The position numbers and the translations under genes are program-made. Positions 6,060-6,114 of a stretch of DNA of 6,114 bases are shown in pieces; position 1 is the stretch's first letter; each line of letters starts with the position of its first letter. Source of the stretch: Bacteroidales bacterium. Its GTDB lineage: Bacteria > Bacteroidota > Bacteroidia > Bacteroidales > VadinHA17. Under the pieces are notes generated by a model, which did no database searches, was not told the DNA's origin, and saw only the letters and a list, made by a program, of their open reading frames with translations. The stretch is taken from contig DOTV01000110.1 in assembly GCA_003520925.1 (NCBI GenBank), positions 1 through 6,114 of the forward strand. Direction: 5' to 3'.

Positions 6060-6114
6060 AAATGCTTTCTATATCAACTTATTTCTTAAATATCTATATC
6101 TCAATTTATCTCCA

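Noticed and set aside
6060..6114. Promoter or sulfur riboswitch upstream of cysH
   Set aside because: Only 55 AT-rich bases are visible, with no TTTG/TAnnTTTG pair and no room for a SAM riboswitch fold.

Overview
The window most likely comes from a member of the Bacteroidota. Three things point there: a TTTG-N19-TAnnTTTG promoter, the form used by the Bacteroidota primary sigma factor; a small secreted cysteine protein with the HYC...CC...PP layout, a family I know only from this phylum; and a short lipoprotein carrying a heavy-metal-binding domain directly ahead of a CusA-type RND pump gene. The genus cannot be read from the sequence. Every gene I can support is on the minus strand, so transcription runs from right to left.

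Right half (6059 down to 3034): a sulfate-assimilation cluster in the order cysH-cysD-cysN. CysD and CysN form the two-subunit ATP sulfurylase that makes adenosine 5'-phosphosulfate (APS). CysH keeps all four iron-sulfur cysteines, so it should reduce APS directly to sulfite. No APS kinase (CysC) is present, either as a gene or fused to CysN, which fits that route. cysD and cysN are 10 bases apart. cysH and cysD are separated by 145 bases holding two unrelated palindromic intergenic repeats.

Left half (2964 down to the left edge): a copper/silver-handling cluster. It begins with its own promoter just after cysN, followed by a secreted Cys/His-rich HYC_CC_PP-type protein with a GTG start, a 68-residue lipoprotein with a heavy-metal-binding domain, and a CusA-type RND efflux permease. 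The permease is cut by the window edge after 741 codons. The adaptor (CusB) and outer-membrane channel (CusC) would be expected further left but are not visible. The two small proteins probably bind metal in the periplasm or on the outer membrane for the pump; this is inference from motifs and gene order.

I see no RNA gene, CRISPR array, insertion sequence or prophage. The window is mostly recognisable biology. The points most worth a second look are the extra membrane-like stretch inside CusA, the unusual acidic residue in its fourth helix, the promoter and palindrome in the copper cluster, and the repeats inside the cys cluster.
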